This document shows positions 51,346 through 60,608 of a stretch of DNA of 64,000 nucleotides, piece after piece (the first letter of the stretch is position 1; every line of letters starts with the position of its first letter). The position numbers and the translations under genes were made by a program. Origin of the DNA: UBA2256 sp964531105 (GTDB lineage Bacteria; Spirochaetota; Spirochaetia; Treponematales; Rectinemataceae); the NCBI GenBank assembly GCA_964531105.1, contig CAZHFN010000009.1, positions 7,419 to 71,418 on the forward strand, in the 5' to 3' direction. The notes under the pieces are model-generated. The model was not told the DNA's origin. It made no database searches and saw only the letters and a program-made list of their open reading frames with translations.

Positions 51346-52386
51346 TTACATCCTATCGATCACCCGTATCCCCGAGCCCGGGAAACTGTCCATGCGCTGG
51401 AGGAAATCCACGCCCTCTTTCAGAGTGTAGCGGTCGGTCACCAGAAGCTCGGGATGCAAGAGCCCCGAGGCCACCATGCCCAGCATGGCCCCGTAGCGGT
51501 GAGCCTGTATGCCGTGGCTGCCGTAGATTTCCAGCTCCTTGCCCACCACCATGTCCATGGGAAGAGCGGGGCGGCTCTGGTCGCCCAGTAAGAGCCCTAC
51601 CTGCACATGCCTGCCGCCCTTGGCCAGGCAGGCCACCGAGTTGAAGCAGGTTTTCGGGTTGCCCAGGGCGTCCATGGATACCTGGGCTCCCCCGCCGGTT
51701 ATCTCCCGGATAGTCACAGGCACGTCGGCCGCATGACGGGAATCGATACAGTGATCGGCGCCCAGCGTGCGCGCCATGTCCAGCTTTTCCTTGTCGATAT
51801 CCACGGCCACAATCCGGGCGCCCATAGCCCTGGCAATCATTATCGCCGATAGTCCTACGCCCCCGCAGCCGTGGATAGCTACCCAGTCGCCCGCCCGCAC
51901 CTTAGCCTGGGCTTCCAGGGCCCTGAAGGCCGTGGCGAAGCGGCAGCCCAAGCTGGCAGTGGCCACCGAATCCATCTCCTCGGGCAAGGCTACTAAGTTC
52001 ATGTCGGCATAATGAATCGCCACAAACTGGGCGAAGGAGCCCCAGTGAGTAAAGCCGGGCTGGAATTGGTGGTCGCAGATCTGCTGATTGCCCGCAAGGC
52101 ATGGCCCGCAGTGTCCGCAGCCCGCCACGAAGGGCATGGTCACCCGTTGGCCTAGCTTCCAGTTGCGCACGCCCTTGCCCAGCTCGACGATAGTGCCCAC
52201 CAGCTCGTGGCCCGGCACATGGGGCAGGCGGATGTCGGGGTCGTGGCCCATCCATCCGTGCCAGTCGCTCCTGCAGATGCCCGTGGCCAGCACCTTCAGC
52301 ACCACGCCGCCATCGGGGGCTACGGGGTCGGGGAGGTCCCTAACTTCAATAGTGCCGCCAAAAGTCTCGTATAGGGCTCCGCGCAT
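51346..52386 (-). CDS. zinc-dependent alcohol dehydrogenase
   Basis: 346 aa medium-chain dehydrogenase. Catalytic zinc ligands are in ATGICRSDWHGWMGHDP and PHVPGHELVG (GHE motif). Structural zinc is held by the four Cys of CGHCGPCLAGNQQIC. The NAD-binding GCGGVGLSAIMIARAMGA is at about residue 174, and VDIDKEKL with Asp after the second strand suggests NAD. The substrate could be a primary alcohol or polyol. The stop of the sensor kinase gene lies 25 nt upstream on the same strand, so the two may share a transcript. Confidence 0.92.
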   Translation of the reverse strand: MRGALYETFGGTIEVRDLPDPVAPDGGVVLKVLATGICRSDWHGWMGHDPDIRLPHVPGHELVGTIVELGKGVRNWKLGQRVTMPFVAGCGHCGPCLAGNQQICDHQFQPGFTHWGSFAQFVAIHYADMNLVALPEEMDSVATASLGCRFATAFRALEAQAKVRAGDWVAIHGCGGVGLSAIMIARAMGARIVAVDIDKEKLDMARTLGADHCIDSRHAADVPVTIREITGGGAQVSMDALGNPKTCFNSVACLAKGGRHVQVGLLLGDQSRPALPMDMVVGKELEIYGSHGIQAHRYGAMLGMVASGLLHPELLVTDRYTLKEGVDFLQRMDSFPGSGIRVIDRM

Positions 52387-52411
52387 AGTGCTCCTCCTTC
52401 GTCAAAGCAAT

Positions 52412-54691
52412 CTAGCCTAGAGTATCCTGTCCATCTGAAAAATCAACAGTATCCGCGGTAAGAGTGAGCACTTTGGACATCAATTCGAACCTCGTGGCCA
52501 CCTTGGTTTTTCTGTAGATAGTCCTGTTGTGGTTGGCCACCGTGCGGGAAGAGATGCCGAGCTCGGCGGCGATTTCCTTGTCGCTCATGCCCGCTATAAT
52601 ACGGCGCACCACCTCCTGTTCCCGGGATGATAGCTTCTGGGTCTGAAAAAAGGCGTCCAAAGCCTCGGCCCTGGAATCGTGCAGCGAAGGATCCCGCTGA
52701 ACCTTTCTATCGATCCTTCGAAGAATTAGCTCCATGTCTTTTCTGATGCGCTCCACCTGGGAATGGGCCAGCTCGCGGTCGTGAAGCAGAATCGCGTCTA
52801 TGCCCGCGACGAGCTCGGCCGGAACAAAGGGCTTGGTAATATAGCGGATCGCCCCCTCCTTGAGGCTTTCAAGCTTCTCTTCCTGGGAGTGCCGGGCGGT
52901 GAGGAAGATCAAGGGAATAGGTAAACCTTCGTGGCGGGCCCGCATCGCGGCCAGCAACTCATGGCCATCCATGCCCTGCATCATCACATCGGAGACGATG
53001 ACATCCACGGCCTCGCTATCCAGAATCCTCAGGGCCTCCTCCCCCGACGAGGCGGCAAGCACTATAAAGCGCTCCTCCAGAACCGACGCTATGTAGGCTT
53101 GCATATCCTGGTTGTCTTCTACTACCAATACCCTGGGCTTGGACTCCTCATTCTTGCCCTTCTCTTCGGAGTCGCCGGCATGGGGGCCGAGCAGCAGGTC
53201 CGCGGTATAGAGCCGGCTGAAAAGCGTTCGCCCGGTCTGCGTGTTGTCGCGTATCAAGGGCTTCACCAATGACGAAGGAAAGCGAAGCGTAAAGCGGGAA
53301 CCCTCGCCTGGAGCGCTGCGCAGGGAAACCGAGCCCCCATAGTTTTCCATAATAGTTCTGACCAGGGTGAGGCCGAGGCCCGAGGTGAATCGGGCGGCGG
53401 TGCCGGGGGCCTTTCCATAGCGCTTAAAAATAATATCCTGCTGCTCGGCTGGAATTCCCGGCCCCGTATCCGAGACCGACACCTCCAGATCACCGTTGGA
53501 AATCCGGGCAATGTCCAGATCGATGCGGGAATCGGAAGGACAGTACTTGAGCGCATTGGATACCAGATTCATGATCAGGGCTTCCAGATCCTCGCAGGCG
53601 ATAGCGATGCCTAAAGAGTCCAGGGCCGTATCGGGAGCGAAGGACAGCCTGATCCTTCGCTCAGCAGCCGCGGGTGCGAAATCGTTCAGGATCAGTTGGA
53701 TCGTGGCGGCCAGGGGCAGGGTTTCGGCCTGAATGGCGCCAGTCGGCTGCCCCAGCCTGAGCATGGCGCTCACCTGTCTGAGAAGGCGGAGGCAGTTTCG
53801 CTCGATGGCTGAAAATTGGGCCGCGTTTTTCCGTATCGAATCGCCATACCTGCCGGTACGCAGCTGCTCGTTTATCCCGAGTATTATCGTCAGCGGAGTC
53901 CGCAGCTCATGGCTCATATTCGTGTAGAATTCCATCCGCTCTTCGTTCAGCCGCGCAAGCCGCCGGCTTTCCTCAAGGGATTGTTGGCGCTCCAGCTTGA
54001 TGCGGTTGTAGCGGTTGCCCATGGCCAGGGAGAAGAGGATCGCCTGCAGCGAAAGCCCTATGGGTTGGTTGTACTGCATGAGAAACCCGACAAAGCTTTC
54101 GTAGCGGGTCATGAAGGGGAAAATATTCATGGCGTTTATGGAGGTGAGAAGGGCAGGGGGTATGAAGGCGATCAGCAATAAAAGGGCTTCGGTACGCAGC
54201 CATCCCAGGGCGGTCGCTATGGTGAAAATAAAAAGCACATTCGTATAAAAAACGAAGAGCTCCCGTACGAAGTCGAGAATCCCATGAAAGCTTGCGGCTT
54301 CAGGAAAAATAAATTTTGCGCCGAGAAAGAAAACTGTGTACCCGGCGATGAGATAGATCGAAATACGATTGAATTTCGAAAGTCCCGGCTTATGGGTACG
54401 CAGCGAAAAGAAATCTTCGAAAAACAGCAGAAAGGTGATGAATAAAAGATGGGTTATTACAGTAACGCGGTTGTAGGTCAGGTAAAAAATGAACCGTTCA
54501 TAGGCCGAGAAAGTCTGCAGGATTACCAGCAAGCCCATAATGACCGAAAAGTACGCGAACATCCTCTCCTTGGTGGAAAATGCGAGGAATAGGTTATAGG
54601 CCAGCAGCCCCAGGAGTAGTCCGAGAGCCAGAAGTCCTATCGCGAAGGCCGGACTGGATGTGGAAAGGTATCGGGGTATAAGGAGGGGCAC
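52412..54691 (-). CDS. hybrid sensor: 7TM region, histidine kinase, REC and LuxR HTH
   Basis: 759 aa from GTG 54691 (GAGGAGG upstream). The N-terminal 225 residues have about seven membrane helices in a 7TMR-DISM-like arrangement, without a visible extracellular DISM domain. HisKA has phospho-His261 in MSHELRTP. HATPase has DLEALIMNLVSNALKYCP, VSDTGPGIP and SGLGLTLV. A receiver follows with phospho-Asp568 (VSDVMM) and Lys620. The end is a LuxR/GerE HTH: LSSREQEVVRRIIAGMSDKEIAAELGISSRTVANHNRTIYRKTKV in family pattern. Input, phosphorelay and DNA-binding output sit in one membrane protein. Confidence 0.93.
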   Translation of the reverse strand: MPLLIPRYLSTSSPAFAIGLLALGLLLGLLAYNLFLAFSTKERMFAYFSVIMGLLVILQTFSAYERFIFYLTYNRVTVITHLLFITFLLFFEDFFSLRTHKPGLSKFNRISIYLIAGYTVFFLGAKFIFPEAASFHGILDFVRELFVFYTNVLFIFTIATALGWLRTEALLLLIAFIPPALLTSINAMNIFPFMTRYESFVGFLMQYNQPIGLSLQAILFSLAMGNRYNRIKLERQQSLEESRRLARLNEERMEFYTNMSHELRTPLTIILGINEQLRTGRYGDSIRKNAAQFSAIERNCLRLLRQVSAMLRLGQPTGAIQAETLPLAATIQLILNDFAPAAAERRIRLSFAPDTALDSLGIAIACEDLEALIMNLVSNALKYCPSDSRIDLDIARISNGDLEVSVSDTGPGIPAEQQDIIFKRYGKAPGTAARFTSGLGLTLVRTIMENYGGSVSLRSAPGEGSRFTLRFPSSLVKPLIRDNTQTGRTLFSRLYTADLLLGPHAGDSEEKGKNEESKPRVLVVEDNQDMQAYIASVLEERFIVLAASSGEEALRILDSEAVDVIVSDVMMQGMDGHELLAAMRARHEGLPIPLIFLTARHSQEEKLESLKEGAIRYITKPFVPAELVAGIDAILLHDRELAHSQVERIRKDMELILRRIDRKVQRDPSLHDSRAEALDAFFQTQKLSSREQEVVRRIIAGMSDKEIAAELGISSRTVANHNRTIYRKTKVATRFELMSKVLTLTADTVDFSDGQDTLG

Positions 54692-54788
54692 GCATAGTCC
54701 TCCTCGAGGTTTTAGATACCTTGAAGGATAGCGCAGCCGAAAGAGTCCTGTCTATGCGCCCATCGCAGCTAATTAGCGATAGTAGCGA

Positions 54789-56114
54789 TCAATGGCCGAC
54801 GTCGGCGCTGAATTCCCCCTGCCATTCGTCATTGAAATCCAGCCAGCCGAACCGGGCTCCTATCCCGCCGCACGTCGGCCCGATGCTGAGATAATTACGG
54901 AATGCCTCCAGTTCGCTCCACGCCGCCGTGGGCGTATTCGCTTCGTTCCATCCGTCCACGGGAACTCCGATGTGCAAACCATCGGAGCCGTGATCCGAAT
55001 TGCCCAGGGAATACACTAATTCCAGCTTGTACTTTTTCGCTTCATTCGCGTCCTCGGGGAATGTTTCCAGCGTATAGGGGTTTTCGATATTTATCGAATT
55101 GCCATAACCTATGATGAGCGTCGGTTTCCGGGAAGGGCCGTGCCCGTTGTCCGCGGTTCTAGAGTAGGTATCCTCGCCCATTTCCGCATCAAAACTGCTT
55201 CCGCCACTATCAATAGGCACATCAGGGGTGATGCGGAAAATCTGTGTCAGTGTCTGATCCTCATAAATCTTGCTAAGGTCAGAATTATAGTTAGTCAGCC
55301 TTGTATCGTCATTTTTTCCCAAAAAGTCGTAAATATATTTGGCGTCATTGGACTTATCTCCCTGGTACTTCCAATTTTCGTAGTACATTCCCGCGGGCAG
55401 CCTTTGGTCCGTAAGCAGAATGCGAAGGTCACAGCCGATATTCTCTATCCGCTCGTAATTGTTCTGCGGGCTTTGATGATCCTTGCAGTTGTAGTCAAAG
55501 CTCAGAACCCTCTTGTTGTAGATAAATTGCCAGCTCTTGTCGTCGCTGTTGAGATCGATGAGCACATCGCCGGCTTTATAGTCTTTATTATCCTCTTTGG
55601 AGTCCTGGGTATAATACCGCAGCTTGTAATCGTCCATCTCGATCTGGAGAAATGCATATTCGATTATATATCCCTTGTAGCTCATGCCGTAGGGTAAGTC
55701 GATGTCAGGAACGTAGGGCGTGCCGGATGCAGCGTCTAAAATCAACGGATCATCCTTGCTGCGGTCTATGGCCTTGTAGAAGCTCAATCCTGTCAAATCC
55801 CCGGCTTCCAAGGGCATGATTCCCTCTATGAGAGTTCCTTTTCCCTTGAGGACATCGTAAGCTTCCTCATAAGGAAACCAGAACTTGGTAAAGCCCAGGG
55901 CTCCGTTTTTGGGAAAATGGACTGCGTCCTTGCTGTTATAAAACTGCGCGCTTCGGGAATTTCCTAGCGCTTTTAAATTGGAAGGGTTTGTGGTGAAGTA
56001 GATTTCAAAACCTTCCAGATCGCCGGTTTTGGGACCGAAGAGAGTGTTAAAAAGTGAACAGGAATAGAGCGCTAAGCCAATCGTCACGACGAGTACGATT
56101 CTATATCTTTTCAT
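54789..56114 (-). CDS. lipoprotein of unknown function
   Basis: 441 aa. The signal ends in LALYSC (Cys19), a clear lipobox. The mature part is rich in Tyr, Asn and Asp with many short polar strands (YKGYIIEYAFLQIEMDDYKLRYYTQDSKEDNK), and reads as an exported, mostly beta-structured protein. A Gly-rich part near the end contains CGGIGARFGWLDF. I do not recognise a family. It lies upstream of the hybrid sensor gene on the same strand (97-nt gap) and may be linked to it. Confidence 0.75.
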   Translation of the reverse strand: MKRYRIVLVVTIGLALYSCSLFNTLFGPKTGDLEGFEIYFTTNPSNLKALGNSRSAQFYNSKDAVHFPKNGALGFTKFWFPYEEAYDVLKGKGTLIEGIMPLEAGDLTGLSFYKAIDRSKDDPLILDAASGTPYVPDIDLPYGMSYKGYIIEYAFLQIEMDDYKLRYYTQDSKEDNKDYKAGDVLIDLNSDDKSWQFIYNKRVLSFDYNCKDHQSPQNNYERIENIGCDLRILLTDQRLPAGMYYENWKYQGDKSNDAKYIYDFLGKNDDTRLTNYNSDLSKIYEDQTLTQIFRITPDVPIDSGGSSFDAEMGEDTYSRTADNGHGPSRKPTLIIGYGNSINIENPYTLETFPEDANEAKKYKLELVYSLGNSDHGSDGLHIGVPVDGWNEANTPTAAWSELEAFRNYLSIGPTCGGIGARFGWLDFNDEWQGEFSADVGH

Positions 56115-56189
56115 GCTTTTACACCCCTCCCAGCCTAGAGTCTCGAAGGCCGGGTGGATATGTGCAATCGATATGATTCCTCAATGCCT

Positions 56190-56205
56190 TAGGTAATATT
56201 ACCTA
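56190..56205. promoter_or_regulatory. 16-bp perfect palindrome in a divergent gap
   Basis: TAGGTAATATTACCTA lies between the divergent unknown lipoprotein and flavodoxin genes, 76 and 119 nt from their starts. It is a possible shared operator. Confidence 0.5.
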
Positions 56206-56323
56206 GTGAAAGCCATCTGTTTTGATTTAATTCGAACCACGTGAAAAGCAGGACCTTTTTGGATATACTATTCCTATTCAGGCATCTGATATCCCTCGGG
56301 CTTGAAAACAAGGAGCGCTGAGT

Positions 56324-57034
56324 ATGGATAAACGCGCTGCGCGCAAAAACGCTTCAACCTCAAGAAATCATTGGTTCCTGTTTTTTCTTGTTATCCTGTC
56401 CTTTTTCCTGCCCGGCTGCGCGGCGGCGGAAAACAAAGCCGCGGCAGAGCAAGCTGAGCAGGCAGGCAAAAAAGCCAGCGTCGTAACGGCGCCCAGCGCT
56501 TTACCCGGAAGCCGCCCCATGATCACCGAAGAGATCGAACCCTACTCGGGCGACCTAAGCACCCTGGTCGTCTATTTTTCCCAAGGAGAGGCCGGCCGCT
56601 GGGTAGCCGAAGACCTCATGTGGATATTCGGCGCCGATATCGAAGCCATCGAAGAAGCAAAAGACCGCAGGATCAATTTTATCGGCTTCATGTACGCCGG
56701 TTTCCAATCAAGCTTTAAAATTGCCAGCAAAATAGAAAAGCCCCAGCTAGATCCCGCCGGCTACGACAGGATTTTTGTTATCACTCCCGTATGGGCATGG
56801 AACCTCGCGCCCCCAGTACGCGCCTGGCTCAAGCAAAACAAGGGCAGTCTCGCCAAGGCCGCCTTTATCACCGTTTCCGGCGACACAAAACCCGACAAGG
56901 TGGTCGCGGCCATGGCCAAGGAGTCCGGCACGGCTCCCACGGCATCGGCGGGCTTCGCGGAACGTCACTTTCAGCCAGAAAATAGGGCATCCTACTTTGA
57001 TGTACTGCGCTCGGTCGTAGACCCTATGCGCTAA
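56324..57034 (+). CDS. flavodoxin-like lipoprotein
   Basis: 236 aa. The N-terminus has a membrane segment ending in LPGC (Cys32), a lipobox, and an Ala/Glu-rich spacer to about residue 70. The rest is a flavodoxin-like fold: TLVVYFSQGEAGRWVAEDL as the FMN phosphate loop variant, then YDRIFVITPVWAWNLAPPVRAWLKQNKGSLAKAAFITVSGD, matching the flavodoxin W-x-P-x-R pattern. It would be an exported, membrane-tethered flavoprotein, unlike the usual cytoplasmic flavodoxins. The next gene starts 10 nt after it. Confidence 0.78.
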   Translation: MDKRAARKNASTSRNHWFLFFLVILSFFLPGCAAAENKAAAEQAEQAGKKASVVTAPSALPGSRPMITEEIEPYSGDLSTLVVYFSQGEAGRWVAEDLMWIFGADIEAIEEAKDRRINFIGFMYAGFQSSFKIASKIEKPQLDPAGYDRIFVITPVWAWNLAPPVRAWLKQNKGSLAKAAFITVSGDTKPDKVVAAMAKESGTAPTASAGFAERHFQPENRASYFDVLRSVVDPMR

Positions 57035-57044
57035 TGGAGATCTC

Positions 57045-57512
57045 ATGAAGCACGAACTTGAACACGAACCAGCCTCCGCCCCCTTGCTCGACTGCGAAAC
57101 CGTAAAAACGCTCTGGTCCAAGACCTACAACACCAGCGGCAAGCCCGACTGGTCCCATATCTATCCTTATTACCGCCCCGATATCGTGTTCCAGGACTCC
57201 ATCCAGCGTATCGAAGGCATAGACGAATTCATCGCCCTCTGCGAACGACTCACCGAGCGATGCGAAGAGCTGTCCATGGATATTCATTCCATAGCCCAGG
57301 AAGGCAACACAATCCACATGGAGTGGACCATGACCATGCGATTCAAGAAATACCCCAGCACCCCCATCTTCGGCGCCACGGTCCTGCGTCTCCACGAAGA
57401 CGGGCGAATCGCCAGCCAGCGAGATTACTATGATCTCTGGGGCGATATTTTCAACGGCATCCCCAAATTCAAGCCGATGTACCGCAACTTCATGCGCAAG
57501 AAATTCGGCTAG
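57045..57512 (+). CDS. SnoaL/NTF2-like protein
   Basis: 155 aa. It has the cone-shaped NTF2-like pattern: an N-terminal helix, YYRPDIVFQDSIQRIEGIDEFIALCERL, then strands NTIHMEWTMTMRFKKYPS and PIFGATVLRLHEDGRIASQRDYYDLWGDIFNGIP. No signal peptide. Such folds bind small ligands or act as hydrolase-like proteins. It follows the flavodoxin gene at 10 nt and is likely co-transcribed. Confidence 0.82.
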   Translation: MKHELEHEPASAPLLDCETVKTLWSKTYNTSGKPDWSHIYPYYRPDIVFQDSIQRIEGIDEFIALCERLTERCEELSMDIHSIAQEGNTIHMEWTMTMRFKKYPSTPIFGATVLRLHEDGRIASQRDYYDLWGDIFNGIPKFKPMYRNFMRKKFG

Positions 57513-57595
57513 AAAAAAAATCTCATAGTGGAATAAATTAAAACGCACTTGTCGCAGCGGCATAAAAAGCAGTAGTGAGCTCCTTTCGCGTCTGC

Positions 57596-57624
57596 TTGAA
57601 CTGGCCAAAAAGACAGTTTATTAT
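57596..57624 (+). promoter_or_regulatory. promoter of the SLC13/ArsB permease gene
   Basis: TTGAAC (57596-57601), 17-bp spacer, TATTAT (57619-57624). The expected start site at about 57631 argues for translation from ATG 57661. Confidence 0.65.
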
Positions 57625-57660
57625 TCCCGCCTGATGTCGCCTCCAGAGGGAGTTTCCACT

Positions 57661-58944
57661 ATGGTGCTAGCCCTTGTCCTCTTTGCCCTAACCTATGCAG
57701 GCCTGCTTTTCTTCTCCAAATTCCGCGCCTATATCGCCCTTGCTTCGGCAAGCCTTTTCGTAGTCCTCGGAATCCTGCCGGCCGGGAAAATAGTCGAAGC
57801 CGTGGACTGGAACGTGCTCATGATGATCACCGGCACCATGGGCGTGGTTTCCCTTTTCATCAATTCCCGTATGCCCTCCCTTCTGGCCGATCTCATCATA
57901 GACAAAATGCCCAATGTAAAATGGGCAGTAATATCTCTCGCCCTTTTCGCGGGCGTCATTTCAGCCTTCGTGGACAACGTGGCGACCGTGCTGATGGTGG
58001 CCCCCGTGGCGGTGACCATATCGCGCAAGCTCAAGATTTCCCCGGTGAACGCCATCATCGCGATCGCGATTTCATCCAACCTTCAGGGAGCCGCCACCCT
58101 CGTGGGGGATACAACCTCCATTCTTTTGGGCGGCCACGCGGGCATGAATTTCCTGGATTTCTTCGTTTATCGAGGCAGGCTCGGTCTTTTCTGGGTAGTT
58201 CAAATTGGCGCACTCGTGTCCATGTTTGTTCTGTTGGCTTTATTCCGCAAGGATAAGGATACAGTGGAGTGCGACGAGCGCACCGTGGTGGAAGACTTTG
58301 TGCCCACGGCCCTCATGCTGGGAACAGTACTCCTTCTCATTCTTGCATCCCTGCTCCCTAAGGGCTGGATGGCCCCCTGGGTGGCCGAGCATATCAACGG
58401 CCTCATTTGCATGGGTCTCATGGCTGTCGGCTTTATCTATAACATCGTTAAAACGAAAAGCCCCCGGATCGTGCTGGAGATCATCAAGGAAATTGACTAT
58501 TTCACCCTCATGCTCCTGGCCGGGCTCTTCATCGTCATAGCCGGCATCACAGAGGCAGGAGTCGTGGACGCTATCAGCGCCCTTTTCGTCAGGGTGAGCG
58601 GCAACAATGTATTTATAATCTATACCCTCATCGTCTGGGTATCCGTATTGCTTTCGGCCTTTATCGATAACATTCCCTACGTCGCCACCATGCTCCCCGT
58701 CGCCTCGGGCATAGCAACTCAACTGGGAGTGGATCCAACCCTCATCTATTTTGGACTACTCGTAGGCGCTACCCTGGGCGGCAACCTCACCCCCATAGGC
58801 GCCTCGGCCAACATCGCCGGGCTGGGTATCCTGCGCAAGGAAGGCTACGAAGTGAAAGCCGGTTACTTCATGAAAATATCCGTGCCCTTCACGTTGGCTG
58901 CTGTTACATCGGGGTACATTCTGGTGTGGCTAATTTGGGCTTAA
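57661..58944 (+). CDS. SLC13/ArsB-type anion permease
   Basis: 427 aa from ATG 57661, with AGAGGGAG eight bases before; an ATG at 57634 lies too close to the promoter. Eleven to twelve membrane segments form two similar halves: the first has SAFVDNVATVLMVAPVAVTISRKL and SSNLQGAATLVGDTTSILLG, the second has SAFIDNIPYVATMLPVASGIATQLGVDPT and GGNLTPIGASANIAGLGI. This is the ion transporter superfamily pattern (DASS, ArsB, NhaD). The substrate could be dicarboxylate, arsenite or Na+; the sequence does not settle it. Confidence 0.88.
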   Translation: MVLALVLFALTYAGLLFFSKFRAYIALASASLFVVLGILPAGKIVEAVDWNVLMMITGTMGVVSLFINSRMPSLLADLIIDKMPNVKWAVISLALFAGVISAFVDNVATVLMVAPVAVTISRKLKISPVNAIIAIAISSNLQGAATLVGDTTSILLGGHAGMNFLDFFVYRGRLGLFWVVQIGALVSMFVLLALFRKDKDTVECDERTVVEDFVPTALMLGTVLLLILASLLPKGWMAPWVAEHINGLICMGLMAVGFIYNIVKTKSPRIVLEIIKEIDYFTLMLLAGLFIVIAGITEAGVVDAISALFVRVSGNNVFIIYTLIVWVSVLLSAFIDNIPYVATMLPVASGIATQLGVDPTLIYFGLLVGATLGGNLTPIGASANIAGLGILRKEGYEVKAGYFMKISVPFTLAAVTSGYILVWLIWA

Positions 58945-58992
58945 AATCATAGTACGCCGCATAGCGGCCTTGGTTAAAGTTGTATCGGTATT

Positions 58993-59910
58993 TTAATTCT
59001 TCTTTTTACCTGGCGTCGGTGTAGCCCCTTGTGCTGCTCCACTGGATGAAGAACCTCCTTGGCTAGAAGCTGGGCTTTGTCCAGGTCCTGCCTCCAACCC
59101 GGCTTTTAAGCCAGAGCTTTGACTAGAGCCGCCAGAACCCGTTGCAGAATCGCTTTCATTGGAGGAGTTTCCACCAGACTTGGTTCTTTCTTTCGGCTGT
59201 GAAGGTTTCTCGTTTGCGTTCTCACGTACTCCGGCTTTTCCCATGATCGAAACTGCCATTTCGGCTGTTTCGCCTCCCTTTATTCTCTCTGCAATATCTA
59301 CAATCGCTGAATCGAATTTTCGCTCCGCAAGTTCGCTTGTGATAAGATACTTTGCCAGAGTCTGCCGAGAGTTCTCCGAAAGCCCGTAGGCCGCCTTGGC
59401 TGATGCCACGGCTCCCAGCGCGGAAAACGCTCTTGAAAGAGCAGGCTGCTGCCTTCCCTTGGGGCCTGCCTTGGCTACTGCCGCATCCAGGGCTGCTTCC
59501 ATTTCCCCGGCGCCAATACCGGCGCGCAGAAGCAATAATGCCTTTTCCACAGCCTGGGTCGCGTCCTTTTCCCTGCTGGGCATAAGATTTCGCGCCTGGA
59601 GGCTCCTGACAGTTTGCCGAATATGCTCCATATCCGTTCTAATGCCCGCTTGGAGAACCGATGCCGGAACGCTCTTTTTTGCTCCTTCTTCCAGCCGCGA
59701 AAGCAGAAGATCCTCCGAAAGGGAAAGCTGTCTCAGCTCCGCTGCCGCAGCCCGTATTTCCGGCTCCAGACCTCCATAGGATTCCTTTGTGGAAGATTTG
59801 GACAGCCAGCTATCCACATCGTAAGCAAACAGGAGTTGTGGACATAAGAAGACAGCGATAAAACCCGTTAAAATGAGAAAAGTAGTGATCGGCCGCTTCT
59901 TCTTCATCAT
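58993..59910 (-). CDS. secreted protein with low-complexity C-terminus
   Basis: 305 aa from ATG 59910, nine bases after GGAG; an in-frame TTG lies at 59925. A signal segment (PITTFLILTGFIAVFLCPQLLFA) is followed by a helical region of about 190 residues (RAAAAELRQLSLSEDLLLSRLEEGAKK, VEKALLLLRAGIGAGEMEAALDAAVAKA, AKYLITSELAERKFDSAIVDIAERIKGGE). The last 75 residues are Ser/Gly/Gln/Pro-rich, ending in basic PGKKKN. No family recognised. It is the third gene of the ECF sigma operon. Confidence 0.72.
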   Translation of the reverse strand: MMKKKRPITTFLILTGFIAVFLCPQLLFAYDVDSWLSKSSTKESYGGLEPEIRAAAAELRQLSLSEDLLLSRLEEGAKKSVPASVLQAGIRTDMEHIRQTVRSLQARNLMPSREKDATQAVEKALLLLRAGIGAGEMEAALDAAVAKAGPKGRQQPALSRAFSALGAVASAKAAYGLSENSRQTLAKYLITSELAERKFDSAIVDIAERIKGGETAEMAVSIMGKAGVRENANEKPSQPKERTKSGGNSSNESDSATGSGGSSQSSGLKAGLEAGPGQSPASSQGGSSSSGAAQGATPTPGKKKN

Positions 59911-59927
59911 TATCTTTTTCTCCAACT

Positions 59928-60608
59928 TTATAATCGCAAAAGACTGCTTGCTCCGCCGAATCCGTCATCGACACTCAGCGGAACATTGGGATCCAGAACC
60001 CAGTCCTCACCATCCAACACAAAATTATACACATAGAAGTTGCCTTTGGGTAAACGCAATTCGATTTCCCAGGAGTCCGAAGCGCCAACGCGCTTCAAAG
60101 CATAGGTTTTATCGTCCCAATCGTTGAAATTCCCTACCAGATGCACCGAACTAACATCAGGCGCACTGATCTCAAAGCGGATTGTCACGCGATTTGTGTT
60201 CAGTTTCGTAAAGAAAATACCAGTTCCCAGGCCCACAATGAAGAGAGCTGCGGCAGCAAAGGCCAAAACTGGCGAAAACCGTGGTCGTACTCCTCGGGAA
60301 GAGGCGCCGGACTGGGCGCCGAATTTTATCAGCCTTGCCGAAGCGGGCTTTTTATCTGGAAGTGCTGCCATCACTGAACTGGCAAAGCGTTCGATATCTG
60401 CCGTATTTACCGTGGCTGAGATCCGATCTTCGCCCACTTCCCCTGCAGTATCTAGATCCCTGTCCATGAGAGGAAGCAGGGAGTGAAAACGCTCGGCGCA
60501 ATCCTTGCACTCTCGCAGATGGGCTTTGAGTTCTTCCAGACCTGCTTCATCCAGAGCTCCCTCAATCCATAAGGAAACAGCGCCTTCGGCTCTATCACAT
60601 TTCATCAT
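59928..60608 (-). CDS. anti-sigma factor with zinc-finger domain and CBM48-like exported domain
   Basis: 226 aa. The ZAS/zf-HC2 motif His30-x3-Cys34-x2-Cys37 (HLRECKDC) is N-terminal. A single membrane segment spans about 111-134 (FSPVLAFAAAALFIVGLGTGIFFT). Residues 140-226 are like the glycogen-binding early-set/CBM48 domain: VHLVGNFNDWDDKTYALKRVGASDSWEIELRLPKGNFYVYNFVLDGEDWVLDPNVP in family pattern. The cytosolic end would hold the sigma factor and the CBM48 part would face outwards. It overlaps the sigma gene by 14 nt. Confidence 0.85.
   Translation of the reverse strand: MMKCDRAEGAVSLWIEGALDEAGLEELKAHLRECKDCAERFHSLLPLMDRDLDTAGEVGEDRISATVNTADIERFASSVMAALPDKKPASARLIKFGAQSGASSRGVRPRFSPVLAFAAAALFIVGLGTGIFFTKLNTNRVTIRFEISAPDVSSVHLVGNFNDWDDKTYALKRVGASDSWEIELRLPKGNFYVYNFVLDGEDWVLDPNVPLSVDDGFGGASSLLRL

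Noticed and set aside
58957..58969. GCCGC-ATA-GCGGC as a terminator between the permease and the secreted protein
   Set aside because: A 5-bp stem without a T-tract on either strand is too weak to call.
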